DNA of 64,000 bases from Fluoribacter gormanii (GCF_900156395.1 NZ_FTNL01000002.1:216670-280669); one strand, 5' to 3'; shown: positions 28,242 through 38,897, counted from the first letter of the stretch. Notes: generated from the sequence alone by a model not told the origin. Made by a program: numbers and translations.

Positions 28242-30554
28242 ATGAAAAAAATCAGCAGTAAATTTATATTAGGTGTTTGTTGTTCCTCGCTCATAGCCTG
28301 GTCTTCACAAACGATAGCAGCAGATACTTTTGTCGTGCGAAGCATTAAAGTTACCGGTTTGCAACGCGTTTCTACTGGAACAGTACTCAACTATATCCCA
28401 GTTCAGGTTGGAGAGGAGATAGGTCCTGAATCAACCGCTGAGATTATTCGAACTCTTTATGATACTGGTTTTTTTCAGTCTGTTTCATTGGAGCGACAAG
28501 GCAATACTTTAATTGTCAATGTAACAGAAAGAGCAACCATCGGCTCAATTAGTGTGGTAGGAAATAAAGAAATTCCTAGCGACAAGATGAAAGAGTTCCT
28601 TAAAGAAATGGGCTTGACCAAGGGACGCGTATTTCAAACATCAACTTTAGAGCGTTTGGAGAAAGAGTTAAAGCAAGCATATAACGCCAGAGGAAAATAT
28701 AACGCACGGATAGAAACTCGAGTTAGTCCTTTAACCGATAATAGAGTGGGTATTACCGTTACGATTTCTGAGGGACGTGTCTCACGCATTAAGCAAATCA
28801 AAATAATAGGTAATCACGACTTTTCTACAAATGAATTGTTACCCGAGTTTGCTTTATCAAAATCCAGCATCTTTACTTATTTTACTAAAAAAGATCAGTA
28901 CTCCAAGTCAGGTATGGATGCATCTTTAGAAGCATTGCGTTCCTTTTACATGGATAGAGGTTATTTGAAGTTTAAAATTATATCGTCACAGGTGTTGCTG
29001 TCGCCTGATAGAAAAGACGTCTACATCAATGTTCATATTGAAGAGGGACCTCAATATCATTTTTCAGGCTATAAAGTAGTTGGAAAGCCAATATTACCAC
29101 CAGAAAAAATCAATTCATTAATCCAAGTAAAAAAAGGTGCTGTTTTTTCACGTAAAAAGGTAACGGATTCAATTTCTGCTATTGGGTTGGCTTTAGGCGA
29201 TGTTGGTTACGGTTTCCCTGCAATAAATGCAGAACCGCAAATCGATGAAGAGAGCAAAACAGTATTCATTAATTTTATTGTGCAGCCAGGACGGCATGTT
29301 TATGTTCGACGCATTAAATTTCATGGCAATACCAAAACCAGTGATTATGTACTAAGAAGTGTAATTCGTCAGGATGAGGGGGGATTATTATCTCTTCATA
29401 ATATTAAAGAATCTGAAAGACAATTGCGCTTATTAGGGTATTTAAAGAATGTTGATGTAAAAACCACTCCAGTACCCGAAGCAAACAACCAAGTTGATCT
29501 AGATGTACAAGTAGAGGAGGCACCTTCTGCTGAAGCAAGTGCGTCTATTGGCTATGGTACTAATGGTTATCAGTTAAATGCTTCAGTAAATCAACATAAC
29601 TTTATGGGTACAGGACGCTCCATGGGGGCTGCATTTACTGCAAGTAAATGGGGACAAGACTACACTGTAAATTACTATAACCCATTTTATACCGATACAG
29701 GGATAGGACGTGGTCTAAATCTTTACTATGCTCGTGTCGATCCCAGAAACCTGAATGTCAGTACATACAACTCTAACCGTTTCGGCGGTGATGTGAATTA
29801 TAGTATCCCTCTTGGTGAAACAAGCAGATGGCAATTGGGCTATGGCTATCAGGATGTAGAAATTAAGAGTGTTGGTAATGTAGTGCCTATTAAGAATTTT
29901 GTACAAATGTATGGAACTCATTTCCAGGAAATTCGTTTATCTACAGGATGGAATCGAAACAGCTATGATCAATTTCCATATCCTACAAGAGGGATTAACC
30001 AACAGCTTTCTGGCGTAATTGCATTACCTGCGAGTTCGAACTCCTTATCTTACTATAAGGGGTCATATCAAGCGCGTCTGTATCAACCTATAGCACGAGG
30101 ATGGATTTTCTCCTTGCAAGGGTTTGCAGGCTATGGAAATTCCTTTAACAATAATGGGCTACCATTTTTCGAGAATTATTATGCAGGGGGTACTGCGCAA
30201 CCCGGCCAGGTGCGTGGATATGACAGTTACTCTTTAGGTCCATTAGATAATTATCGCAATTCTGTGGGAGGTAACTTGTTACTTACCGGAACGGCGGGAA
30301 TTATTTTGCCTTATCCTTTGAGTCGAGATAATGTACGTACAACGGTCTTTGTTGATGCGGGTAATGTCTTTGGTGTGAATACCTTGCCCGCCCTGACTGG
30401 ACAATATGAAGGTCCTTTAAGATACTCAGCAGGTCTTTCACTTGAATGGCGCTCTCCTTTTGGACCTCTGGCATTTAGCTTGGCTAAGGCATTGAATCCT
30501 CAACAATTCGATCAAACGCAAATCTTCCAGTTTGCTCTATCTTCTGGATTCTAA
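28242..30554 (+). CDS. bamA: outer membrane protein assembly factor BamA
   Basis: Core of the BAM complex that inserts beta-barrel proteins. A signal peptide (residues ~1-27, ending TIAADTF) is followed by five POTRA domains (to about residue 425) and a 16-strand barrel ending in Phe, typical of the outer-membrane insertion signal. The lid-loop motif QVRGYDSYSLGP corresponds to the conserved VRGF. ATG 28242 gives the clean signal peptide; a TTG at 28200 adds 14 unlikely residues. A TTGACA at 28145 with TATAAA at 28166 (15-base spacer) may be an internal promoter. Confidence 0.96.
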   Translation: MKKISSKFILGVCCSSLIAWSSQTIAADTFVVRSIKVTGLQRVSTGTVLNYIPVQVGEEIGPESTAEIIRTLYDTGFFQSVSLERQGNTLIVNVTERATIGSISVVGNKEIPSDKMKEFLKEMGLTKGRVFQTSTLERLEKELKQAYNARGKYNARIETRVSPLTDNRVGITVTISEGRVSRIKQIKIIGNHDFSTNELLPEFALSKSSIFTYFTKKDQYSKSGMDASLEALRSFYMDRGYLKFKIISSQVLLSPDRKDVYINVHIEEGPQYHFSGYKVVGKPILPPEKINSLIQVKKGAVFSRKKVTDSISAIGLALGDVGYGFPAINAEPQIDEESKTVFINFIVQPGRHVYVRRIKFHGNTKTSDYVLRSVIRQDEGGLLSLHNIKESERQLRLLGYLKNVDVKTTPVPEANNQVDLDVQVEEAPSAEASASIGYGTNGYQLNASVNQHNFMGTGRSMGAAFTASKWGQDYTVNYYNPFYTDTGIGRGLNLYYARVDPRNLNVSTYNSNRFGGDVNYSIPLGETSRWQLGYGYQDVEIKSVGNVVPIKNFVQMYGTHFQEIRLSTGWNRNSYDQFPYPTRGINQQLSGVIALPASSNSLSYYKGSYQARLYQPIARGWIFSLQGFAGYGNSFNNNGLPFFENYYAGGTAQPGQVRGYDSYSLGPLDNYRNSVGGNLLLTGTAGIILPYPLSRDNVRTTVFVDAGNVFGVNTLPALTGQYEGPLRYSAGLSLEWRSPFGPLAFSLAKALNPQQFDQTQIFQFALSSGF

Positions 30555-30569
30555 TTTATAATTTTCTAT

Positions 30570-30595
30570 CCTCATTCTCACGATTGAGAGTGAGG
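30570..30595. other. stem-loop after bamA
   Basis: CCTCATTCTCA (30570-30580) pairs with TGAGAGTGAGG (30585-30595) with one wobble and a four-base loop. No T-run follows on the plus strand, so it may be an mRNA-processing or partial termination site between bamA and skp. Confidence 0.45.
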
Positions 30596-30702
30596 GTAAG
30601 TAAGTTCCTATCCATTATAAAATTACCGAAAATGATGTTGTACATATCGCAACCTATTTCGAATTATGCTAGCATCATGCTCTTTAATTTAGGAGATTAG
30701 TT

Positions 30703-31203
30703 ATGAAACGGTTAGGTCTGGTCATAATGACCTTTGTTCTCAGCGTTTTTGGCGCAAGCGCATTCGCTGATACAGCAAAAATTGGTGTAGTTGATCTACA
30801 AAAGATCATGCAAACTTCCAGTCAAATAAAAGAAATCCAAAAAAAATTGGAGAAAGAGTTTAAGCCTCGCCGCGACAAACTTGTAGCTTTTGAAGCAGGA
30901 ATTAAAGCCGATATGGAGAAGTTCAAGCGTGATAGTTCGATCATGAGCGCGACTCAAAAGAAAGAAATGGAAAAGAAAATTGTTAGTGCACAACAACAAT
31001 TTGAGCGTGATGGTCAGCAATATCAACAAGAATTAAGTACAGCAAATAACGAAGCAATGGAAGCATTGTACGCTAAAGTTCGTGCAGCTATTGCAAAAGT
31101 TGCTAAAGATGACAAGTACGATCTTATTGTACAAAAGGATGCTGCTCCTTTCAGTGCAACTACCCTTGACGTAACTGATAAAGTTGTCAAAGCAATTAAC
31201 TAA
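30703..31203 (+). CDS. skp: periplasmic chaperone Skp/OmpH
   Basis: A 166-residue OmpH-family protein. The signal peptide (residues 1-22, FGASAFADTA) is followed by AKIGVVDLQKIMQTSSQ, then a long Lys/Glu/Gln-rich helical section (about 35-115) that forms the tentacles gripping unfolded outer-membrane proteins, and the C-terminal KYDLIVQKDAAPFS. It lies between bamA and lpxD, the universal order. A GGAG ribosome-binding site precedes ATG 30703. Confidence 0.94.
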   Translation: MKRLGLVIMTFVLSVFGASAFADTAKIGVVDLQKIMQTSSQIKEIQKKLEKEFKPRRDKLVAFEAGIKADMEKFKRDSSIMSATQKKEMEKKIVSAQQQFERDGQQYQQELSTANNEAMEALYAKVRAAIAKVAKDDKYDLIVQKDAAPFSATTLDVTDKVVKAIN

Positions 31204-31218
31204 TTCGGCGATATAATC

Positions 31219-32244
31219 TTGCTGACTTTAGCGGAGCTTGCGGATCATCTAGATGGCGTGTGGCATGGGAATGCTGAGCACGCCATTTTTTGTTTTGCTT
31301 CCCTTAGCCGAGCTACATCGCAGGATGTTGCTTATTACGATAACTCCATAGTACGCCAAGCTCTGGATACTACATCAGCCGGGGCAGTTCTACTCAAAGC
31401 GGAACATCAGCATTTATATCGTGGAAACTGTATCGTCGTATCTCATCCTTTAAACGCGATGATGCATGCTACTCAGCTTTTATCAGTACCCATCTTTCCA
31501 AGATCCGGAATTGATCCTACGGCTATAATTCATCCATCTGCTCAATTAGGTAAAGATGTATCAATAGGGGCTTACAGTGTAATTGGTGCTGAAGTTCAAA
31601 TTGCTGATGGAGTTATAATAGGAGCAAATGCTGTTATTGAATTTTCGGTACGAATTGGTAAAAACACCAAAATTGGACATGAAGTAGTAATCCATTCTGG
31701 TTGCCAATTAGGTGCCAATGTGGTTATCAATTCTGGTTGTGTCATTGGCGCATCACCGTTCAATTATTTAAAGGAACATGGGCGCTGGCAACAGGGCTAT
31801 AGTGTTGGTGCTGTTATTATTGCAGATGACGTGCATGTAGGATCTAATGCTGTAATTGACCGAGGTTCTTTAAGCGATACATATTTGGGAGAAGGCGTCT
31901 GTATTGATAATCTAGTGCAGATTGCACATGACGTATTGATAGGTAGAAATACAATCATTGCGGGTTGTGCCGCTGTGGGTGCTTATGCACAAATTGGCGC
32001 AGATTGTATTGTTGGTGGTGCTAGTTGTATCGCAGCTCATGTACATTTAGCAGATGATGTAGTGATCACCGGGATGTCCACAGTAAGTAAATCTCTTGGC
32101 AAATCTGGAATTTATTCCTCTGGAACTTTGGTACATGAACACCACCGTTGGCGTCGTAATGCAGCACGATTTCGACGATTGGATGATTATATAGTAAAGC
32201 TTGGTGTCCTAGAGAAAAAGTTAAGTAGAATTGAAGAGGAATAA
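31219..32244 (+). CDS. lpxD: UDP-3-O-(3-hydroxyacyl)glucosamine N-acyltransferase
   Basis: Third enzyme of lipid A synthesis; adds the N-linked acyl chain. An N-terminal uridine-binding domain (residues ~1-95) precedes a left-handed beta-helix made of hexapeptide repeats (IHPSAQLGKDVSIGAYSVIG onwards) and a helical C-terminus. The catalytic His region is NLVQIAHDVLIGRNT. Start is TTG 31219; no ATG is available upstream. Legionella species can carry two lpxD genes (family knowledge); this is the one in the bam-lpx cluster. Confidence 0.94.
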   Translation: MLTLAELADHLDGVWHGNAEHAIFCFASLSRATSQDVAYYDNSIVRQALDTTSAGAVLLKAEHQHLYRGNCIVVSHPLNAMMHATQLLSVPIFPRSGIDPTAIIHPSAQLGKDVSIGAYSVIGAEVQIADGVIIGANAVIEFSVRIGKNTKIGHEVVIHSGCQLGANVVINSGCVIGASPFNYLKEHGRWQQGYSVGAVIIADDVHVGSNAVIDRGSLSDTYLGEGVCIDNLVQIAHDVLIGRNTIIAGCAAVGAYAQIGADCIVGGASCIAAHVHLADDVVITGMSTVSKSLGKSGIYSSGTLVHEHHRWRRNAARFRRLDDYIVKLGVLEKKLSRIEEE

Positions 32245-32354
32245 GTTTTAACATTAGCAATTGATTTAGATCTCTTAAATCAGGATAATGTTTACTCTTT
32301 TGGACCTCACTTTTGGCCCATGGTAAGCATATTTATTTAAGCGAGAAACTGCGT

Positions 32355-32807
32355 ATGAGTGAACCTGTAGATATAAAACAGATTTTTAATATATTGCCGC
32401 ACCGATACCCCATGATCTTGGTAGACAGGGTATTAGATTACACACCATTTGATTGTTTGACAGCTATCAAAAATGTCACGATTAACGAGAATTTTTTTAC
32501 TGGCCATTTCCCAGAAAATCCAATTATGCCCGGCGTATTGATGCTAGAAGCGTTGGCACAAGCCAGTGGACTCTTAGCAGGACTGTCTCAAACACCTGAA
32601 GAAAATTATGGGATTTTGCATTTTTTTGCAGGTATCGATAATGCAAAATTTAAACATGTAGTTACTCCAGGAGACCAGTTGCGCTTGGAAGTAAAAATAT
32701 TAGCAAGAAAAAGAGAATTTTGGCGTGTGCATGGCGAAGCTTATGTAGGTGATAAACTGGCCTGTTCCGCGGATTTATTAAGTGCTGCGAAGGAAATTCA
32801 AAAGTGA
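32355..32807 (+). CDS. fabZ: 3-hydroxyacyl-[ACP] dehydratase FabZ
   Basis: Dehydrates beta-hydroxyacyl-ACP in fatty-acid elongation and competes with LpxA for the same substrate. The hot-dog fold signatures LPHRYPMILVDRVLDY and FTGHFPENPIMPGVLMLEAL are present, with catalytic His51 and Glu65. ATG 32355 gives 150 residues; an in-frame start at 32313 adds 14 atypical residues. lpxA starts inside its stop (GTGA overlap), so translation is coupled. Confidence 0.95.
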   Translation: MSEPVDIKQIFNILPHRYPMILVDRVLDYTPFDCLTAIKNVTINENFFTGHFPENPIMPGVLMLEALAQASGLLAGLSQTPEENYGILHFFAGIDNAKFKHVVTPGDQLRLEVKILARKREFWRVHGEAYVGDKLACSADLLSAAKEIQK

Positions 32808-33574
32808 TAGATGAACGTGCGATAATTCACCCCAGTGCAAAACTGGCAAAAGGGGTATCAGTAGGTCCTGGTGCTATAATCGGCGCTGATGTAGAGATAG
32901 GTGAAAATACCTGGATTGGTCCGTATGCAGTTATTGAGGGGCCAACAACTATTGGAAAAAATAATAAAATTTTCCAATTTGCATCAGTGGGAGATGCGCC
33001 GCAAGACATTACTTATAAAGGCGAACCAACTCGATTAGAAATCGGTGATGATAATATCATCCGTGAATATTGTATGATTAGTCGTGGAACCGTTAAAGGG
33101 GGCGGTGTTACTCGCATTGGTAATAAGAACTTTTTAATGGCGTACTCCCATGTCGGTCATGATTGTATGATTGGCAATCAAATTATTTTAGTAAGTTATG
33201 CAGCATTGTCAGGGCATGTAACCGTTGGTGATTATGCGAACATAGGTGGCTATGCGGCAGTACATCAATTTTGCCATGTTGGGCCCTATGCGTTTATTGC
33301 TAGAGCATCTTATGTAAGTAAAGATGTACTTCCTTATCTTATGATTTCTGGCGATACAACTTCTGCCTGTGGCATTAATACGGTGGGATTACGTCGAAGA
33401 GGATTTTCATCGGAAGCGATCGACGGTTTACGACGTGCTTATAAAATAATTTTTCGCAAAGGATTAACAGTACAACAAGCAGTCGCTGAATTAGAATTGA
33501 TGCAAAATGAATGTCCGGAAGTAGTTCTAATGATTGACGCTTTAAATCAATCCACACGTGGAATTGTTAGGTAA
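32804..33574 (+). CDS. lpxA: UDP-N-acetylglucosamine O-acyltransferase
   Basis: First enzyme of lipid A synthesis. The left-handed beta-helix repeats run from IIHPSAKLAKGVSVG; the catalytic His segment AYSHVGHDCMIGN holds His116 and His119, and the substrate-ruler region is near VSYAALSGHVTVGDYANIGG. The C-terminal helical domain (LRRAYKIIFRKGLTV) is complete at 256 residues. The GTG start overlaps the fabZ stop by four bases. Confidence 0.96.
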   Translation: MIDERAIIHPSAKLAKGVSVGPGAIIGADVEIGENTWIGPYAVIEGPTTIGKNNKIFQFASVGDAPQDITYKGEPTRLEIGDDNIIREYCMISRGTVKGGGVTRIGNKNFLMAYSHVGHDCMIGNQIILVSYAALSGHVTVGDYANIGGYAAVHQFCHVGPYAFIARASYVSKDVLPYLMISGDTTSACGINTVGLRRRGFSSEAIDGLRRAYKIIFRKGLTVQQAVAELELMQNECPEVVLMIDALNQSTRGIVR

Positions 33575-33602
33575 CCCATAAGTATTTAATAAGTTAGAGT
33601 GA

Positions 33603-34892
<1,290 letters not shown>

Positions 34893-34932
34893 AAACTGTA
34901 TTCAATGTTCAATTTCGTTGATAGATATCTTT

Positions 34933-34951
34933 GTTGCAGCTTTGCTGCAAC
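34933..34951. terminator. probable terminator after serS
   Basis: GTTGCAGC (34933-34940), a TTT loop, and GCTGCAAC (34944-34951) form a perfect 8-bp stem, 40 bases past the serS stop and 19 before the end of the convergent gene. The T-run is weak on both sides. Confidence 0.5.
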
Positions 34952-34969
34952 ACTCTTCAAAAATAAACT

Positions 34970-35770
34970 TTAACCGCAAAGTCTAATGTTATTTTCAGTT
35001 TTTTGATCGGTTAAATTAAGGCTTGGTTCATATTGCTTCGTTTTTTTACACTTATATTGAGGTGATGATGAAAAAAAAGTAAGACCTTGAGCCATAAAGG
35101 GGCGATTTTTCATATTTATGGATTGTTTGGCAACTTTCGTAAAAAAAGCTAAATGGCTATGGGTATGTTCTGCTGATGAATCATGAGATTTTTCTAAATA
35201 CAATTCATCCTCATGGTACTCGATCATCAATTGTTCCAATTCCTCTTCAAGAATTTTTAATTTTTTTATCTCGAGTCCAGGTGATAGTTGATAAACCATT
35301 TTTATCTCATTCATATCAGAGAAGCCACCAGCATCATCTTTTATTAAATTGCTTAATTTTGGTGCGAACAATGCTTTTAAGAAGTTCCTTTTTTTTTGTT
35401 TTACCTTAAAGTGTATTTTTTTAGCTAAAGTGATTGAATGACGCAATTTAGTTATAAAAGATGGTATTTTAAACAATGTTTCAATCACATTAAATTGTCT
35501 TGTAACTGTAAGAAAAAACAATAAGTTGTATTTGCATAGGAATTTGAATTCATTGTTTTTTTGCTCATTTTGATGTAACACATCTCTTTTATTAAGAGTT
35601 GTATTAATTGTTCTGAGCCATTCCAGGTAGGATATAAGCAAGGGGCGGGTTGCTTCTGATAAGTCTTGTTGTTCTAAAAAAAATCTATGCGGATTTTGAA
35701 TGGTTTTTTTTAGCTGTACATCCTGTACAAATTGAATGGTATCCATATCACTCAATTCCTGTTCGTCCAA
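34970..35770 (-). CDS. hypothetical protein, Lys-rich, possible effector
   Basis: I do not recognise this 266-residue protein. It is soluble, rich in Lys, Leu and Asn, with a short hydrophobic piece YNLLFFLTVTRQF near residue 82 and basic stretches (KIHFKVKQKKRNFLKALF). A helical acidic segment follows (LKILEEELEQLMIEYHEDEL, about 175-195). No signal peptide. The gene is AT-rich and marks the start of the accessory stretch. In Legionella such proteins are often Dot/Icm substrates, but the C-terminus is not strongly acidic. Confidence 0.6.
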   Translation of the reverse strand: MDEQELSDMDTIQFVQDVQLKKTIQNPHRFFLEQQDLSEATRPLLISYLEWLRTINTTLNKRDVLHQNEQKNNEFKFLCKYNLLFFLTVTRQFNVIETLFKIPSFITKLRHSITLAKKIHFKVKQKKRNFLKALFAPKLSNLIKDDAGGFSDMNEIKMVYQLSPGLEIKKLKILEEELEQLMIEYHEDELYLEKSHDSSAEHTHSHLAFFTKVAKQSINMKNRPFMAQGLTFFSSSPQYKCKKTKQYEPSLNLTDQKTENNIRLCG

Positions 35771-35925
35771 GTTTTAAAAGTATAGTGGTTTTTGTAAAAA
35801 GTGCATCTATTTTGGGCTGACTGCTTCCTTGGTTATCTTTAAGTAAATAGGCAAACCATGAATTGCAACATAATTTTTGGTTCAAAAGTCAACTTTTTCT
35901 TCTTATTTAAGTGATTAACTGAGGA

Positions 35926-35978
35926 ATGAACTATGCCTGGAAAAGGCTGGCGGTAGATTTTAGAGAAATCTAAAATTT
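35926..35978 (+). promoter_or_regulatory. micro-ORF and stem-loop upstream of the broken homospermidine synthase
   Basis: GAGGA at 35921 stands before two overlapping tiny frames: ATG 35933 encodes MPGKGWR and stops at 35956, and ATG 35926 encodes MNYAWKRLAVDFREI and stops at 35973. The spacing favours the first. Both end in a stem-loop, ATTTTAGA (35957-35964), loop GAAA, TCTAAAAT (35969-35976). It may be a leader peptide with an attenuating hairpin; this is inference. Confidence 0.35.
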
Positions 35979-36047
35979 AGACATCTTTACCAATAAGTCC
36001 TAATATTATTAACAATAATAATATTCACCGCAATGAGGAAGTTGTGC

Positions 36048-36336
36048 ATGGAAAAAGCCGAGGTGCATTTTAACAATCACATTATCATGATTGGGTTTGG
36101 TTGTATTGGCCAAGCTTTATTGCACTTACTTATTGATAAACTAAATATTAAACCATCACGAATTACAATGATTACCAGTGATAATACATCGATTCATGTG
36201 GCGCAAAAAATCGGAATAAATTTTCAGGTAAAAACAATATTACACCGATTGGAATCCTCTACAGAAAAGAGGATGGCTATATTCAGAAAACGTGGATGCT
36301 CATGATCCTTGGCAGTTTGTTAATATGCAGGTTTAA
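36048..36336 (+). pseudogene. internally deleted homospermidine synthase remnant
   Basis: The ATG at 36048 (GAGGAAG upstream) opens MEKAEVHFNNHIIMIGFGCI, a Rossmann nucleotide-binding start like homospermidine synthase, followed by SRITMITSDN. After ~65 residues the frame turns to nonsense, while other frames between 36235 and 36336 read ITPIGILYRKEDGYIQK and then DAHDPWQFVNMQV before a TAA, resembling the enzyme's C-terminal end. The family is ~470 residues, so the middle ~370 appear deleted and the ends are out of frame. Confidence 0.6.
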
Positions 36337-36519
36337 CCAATCGAAAAAACTATGAATCCTTTTTTATTCAAAATAATAGTGCAATAAATTTTTATTTCTT
36401 ATCCTGTTTGATTTACTGGATTAACATCCAATTTAATTGTAACCTTCGTAATGACCTAAACGCGATGTTCTATCACGTCTGTATTTCGCTTTAATTTCGA
36501 TCTTAATTTAGGGAAGAGT

Positions 36520-36834
36520 ATGGTTATCTACGAAGTAAATTTGGCCATTGATGGAGATATATACCCTCAATTCCAATTATGGCTAAAAAAGCATGTCAAA
36601 GAAATGCTTCAGCTTCCAGGCTTTATTCAAGCAAATATTTTAAAACCTGATAATGAAAACACAGCCAATCAGGAAAAATTAACAGTCCAATATCAATTGG
36701 AAAATAGAGAATCTTTAAATGTATACCTCACTGAATGTGCACTGAAGATGCGTGAAGAGGGGCTTAAGCTATTTAAAGATAAATTTTCCGCTCAAAGAAG
36801 AGTTTTCGAGGTAGCTGCCAACATCTTGAAATAA
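36520..36834 (+). CDS. DUF4286 family protein
   Basis: A 104-residue cytosolic protein. The start MVIYEVNLAIDGDIYPQFQLW and MLQLPGFIQANILKP match the DUF4286 family, which looks like a ferredoxin-fold single-domain protein related to antibiotic-biosynthesis monooxygenases. The ending SAQRRVFEVAANILK is also usual. Function unknown. GGGAAGAG precedes the ATG. Confidence 0.75.
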   Translation: MVIYEVNLAIDGDIYPQFQLWLKKHVKEMLQLPGFIQANILKPDNENTANQEKLTVQYQLENRESLNVYLTECALKMREEGLKLFKDKFSAQRRVFEVAANILK

Positions 36835-36925
36835 AAAAATTTGCATCGGGAGTATGTTTTCATATAGCCTTTTCAGCTTGTGTAGAACATCGCACTTTGT
36901 CCTTTGGATTAATATAGGATATAGA

Positions 36926-37714
36926 ATGAGACAGATAATTAAATTTGGATTTATATTGGGTTTGGTGACAAGCAGCAGTGCGTTCAGTGCCGAGCCTGTT
37001 CAGGGGCTATATTTGGGGCTACTGGGACAAGTGAGTCATGCTACAAATCTTGACCTTAATTTTTCACTCACTCAACTCCCTAATTTAGGAACTATAGGAA
37101 CAGTACAATTAGGACCAGTTGGTGGTGGGATAGGGGCTTCTCTTGGATATAAAATACAGAATTTCCGATTAGAGGGGGAGTTTCTTTTTAATATAAATAA
37201 TTATGGTCAATTAAATGCTGGCTCGTGTACACTTATAAGTCCCGCCGTTTTAGGACCCGAAGGAACATGTCCTCCTGAAGTTGTGGATGTTGGCTTGGGA
37301 TTTAATGGTTATACTATTGGATTATATGGATTTTTTAATGCATTTTATGATTTTATGTCCTCTGACCCTAATGTGAATTTTGTTCCCTATCTGGGAGTAG
37401 GTGTGGGAGGAGCTGATCTTTTAAACCATGCCGTATTTCAAAGTAATAATCAATGCATTTCCTTGGGGACTTGTTCGCCAATCGTTAACGAAAGCTTCGA
37501 TAAGTCACATTTTGGCTTCGCAGCACAAGGTATCCTTGGATTTAATTATTATATTGACGATTTTACTACCATTGGCCTAGATTTTCGTTACGTTTCTACA
37601 TTTAACTTAAGTAAAAATAATTCTACTTCTTCTACTACGAATTCAAGTAATAGTGCTTTTGGAATAAGCACCATCAATCTTACCGGAAATTTTGCTCTGG
37701 AGAAGGCTAGCTAA
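36926..37714 (+). CDS. outer membrane beta-barrel protein (OmpA/porin-like)
   Basis: ATG 36926 gives 262 residues with a signal peptide (residues 1-21, SSSAFSAEP) and alternating hydrophobic strands: GLYLGLLGQVSHATNLDL, GGIGASLGYKIQNFRLEGEF, FVPYLGVGVGGADLL and TIGLDFRYVSTFNL. Glycine-rich strands and aromatic girdles suggest an eight-stranded barrel. Two Cys pairs (GSCT/GTCP and NQCISLGTC) could bridge outer loops. Homologous families are common in Legionella and Coxiella surfaces; no specific role can be assigned. Confidence 0.75.
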   Translation: MRQIIKFGFILGLVTSSSAFSAEPVQGLYLGLLGQVSHATNLDLNFSLTQLPNLGTIGTVQLGPVGGGIGASLGYKIQNFRLEGEFLFNINNYGQLNAGSCTLISPAVLGPEGTCPPEVVDVGLGFNGYTIGLYGFFNAFYDFMSSDPNVNFVPYLGVGVGGADLLNHAVFQSNNQCISLGTCSPIVNESFDKSHFGFAAQGILGFNYYIDDFTTIGLDFRYVSTFNLSKNNSTSSTTNSSNSAFGISTINLTGNFALEKAS

Positions 37715-38090
37715 TAGCAACAATGCCATGATTGAGTCTTTTTAATTATGGCATAAAAGCATGCTAGTCCACACATAATACTTTCTTAGGATGCACAACA
37801 TTACTAATTTTGTTGATGTTAAATCGTGTCCAGCCCTGTATTTATCCAGATCAAGTGTCAGCTTGCCACTTTGAAATCCTGGGTAGATTGTTCATGATTA
37901 CTTCTGTGGAAAGTAAGTAATTTTCGTTCATATTGGCTAAATTATATTTAAAAATTCAGTAAATAAAGAAGCGATTAATTTATTTTATGGCTAGAATTAA
38001 AAATGAAAATCTGAATCTTTTGGTGAGTCACGATAACAATTAAAAAATCAATCGCAAAATGCTGGATTAATTTATTTACAGGAGTTTCCA
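37715..38090. other. intergenic spacer, one possible protein fossil
   Basis: No intact gene is seen. On the minus strand a 25-codon tail, GWTRFNINKISNVVHPKKV and a TAG at 37764-37766, has a protein-like composition but is preceded by stops in all frames; it may be a decayed gene end. The rest is AT-rich and featureless. Confidence 0.4.
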
Positions 38091-38897
38091 ATGCTCTATA
38101 GCTTGATGAACAATTGTTTTCCCACGTTTATATTTCTTTTTTATTTACTGGTTTTTTTCTTTTTAAGTCGCACAGTGTCTCATTATAGATACAAGATTTC
38201 TAAGAATAAGCAGGACGTAGAAACTGCAATGGATGTTGTCGGGAGTATTAGTAGCTTTTACAGTATATTTTTAGGGTTTATTGTTTATATTCTATGGTCT
38301 AATCATCAAAAATCTGCTGAATTTGTGACTACCGAAGCGACCCAATTATATATTATTGGCGAAAGCTCACGGGCTTTTCCCCCGGAGGTTCATCAAAGCA
38401 TTGTACATAACCTGACTCAATATATATCATCTATTTTAAATGATGAGTTAGTAGCCATGTCTCGGGGACATGAAGGGAAAAGAACGCAAGAAGCAAGCGA
38501 TGGATTGTATGATGCGCTTTTGAACTATAAACCTACAGATCTTGTCTCTACCTATTACAATAATGCAGTTTCATCATTCAATCAAGCAATCGAATACCGT
38601 AATTTTCGCTTGAATATGCTTTATTCACAAATTCCCACTGCTTGGTACCTTATCATCTTTATAGGTGCCTTTTTTATAATTGGTATCTATTCTCTGGAAA
38701 CTAATTTAAAAGGACATTTATTTCTTATTATATTATGTATTTTTCTCGCTATTTACATGACTGCTATTACGGTTTTAAGTTTTCCCTTTTCAGGTTTCTT
38801 CAAAGTTTCAGATAAACCACTTAAAAAGGTTTATATGGAGCTAGGCGATATGTCTATTAAATCAAATATCAAGCCCAAGATAGAGATTTCAAAATAA
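38091..38897 (+). CDS. DUF4239 family membrane protein
   Basis: A 268-residue protein with hydrophobic segments at about 9-27, 57-75, 185-202 and 210-232, giving two pairs of helices around a ~100-residue soluble middle. VGSISSFYSIFLGFIVYILW, the FVTTEATQLYIIGESSRAFP stretch and the C-terminal FPFSGFFKVS match DUF4239, a bestrophin-like family of unknown function. GGAG precedes the ATG at 38091. Confidence 0.72.
   Translation: MLYSLMNNCFPTFIFLFYLLVFFFLSRTVSHYRYKISKNKQDVETAMDVVGSISSFYSIFLGFIVYILWSNHQKSAEFVTTEATQLYIIGESSRAFPPEVHQSIVHNLTQYISSILNDELVAMSRGHEGKRTQEASDGLYDALLNYKPTDLVSTYYNNAVSSFNQAIEYRNFRLNMLYSQIPTAWYLIIFIGAFFIIGIYSLETNLKGHLFLIILCIFLAIYMTAITVLSFPFSGFFKVSDKPLKKVYMELGDMSIKSNIKPKIEISK

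Noticed and set aside
35947..35978. Possible LetA-type upstream box for an RsmY/RsmZ-like RNA
   Set aside because: The dyad is a stem with a GAAA loop and does not match the TTAG...CTAA box well; no GGA-rich RNA with a terminator follows.
37764..37842. Separate pseudogene on the minus strand
   Set aside because: Only ~25 codons look protein-like; too short to assign, noted in the spacer entry.
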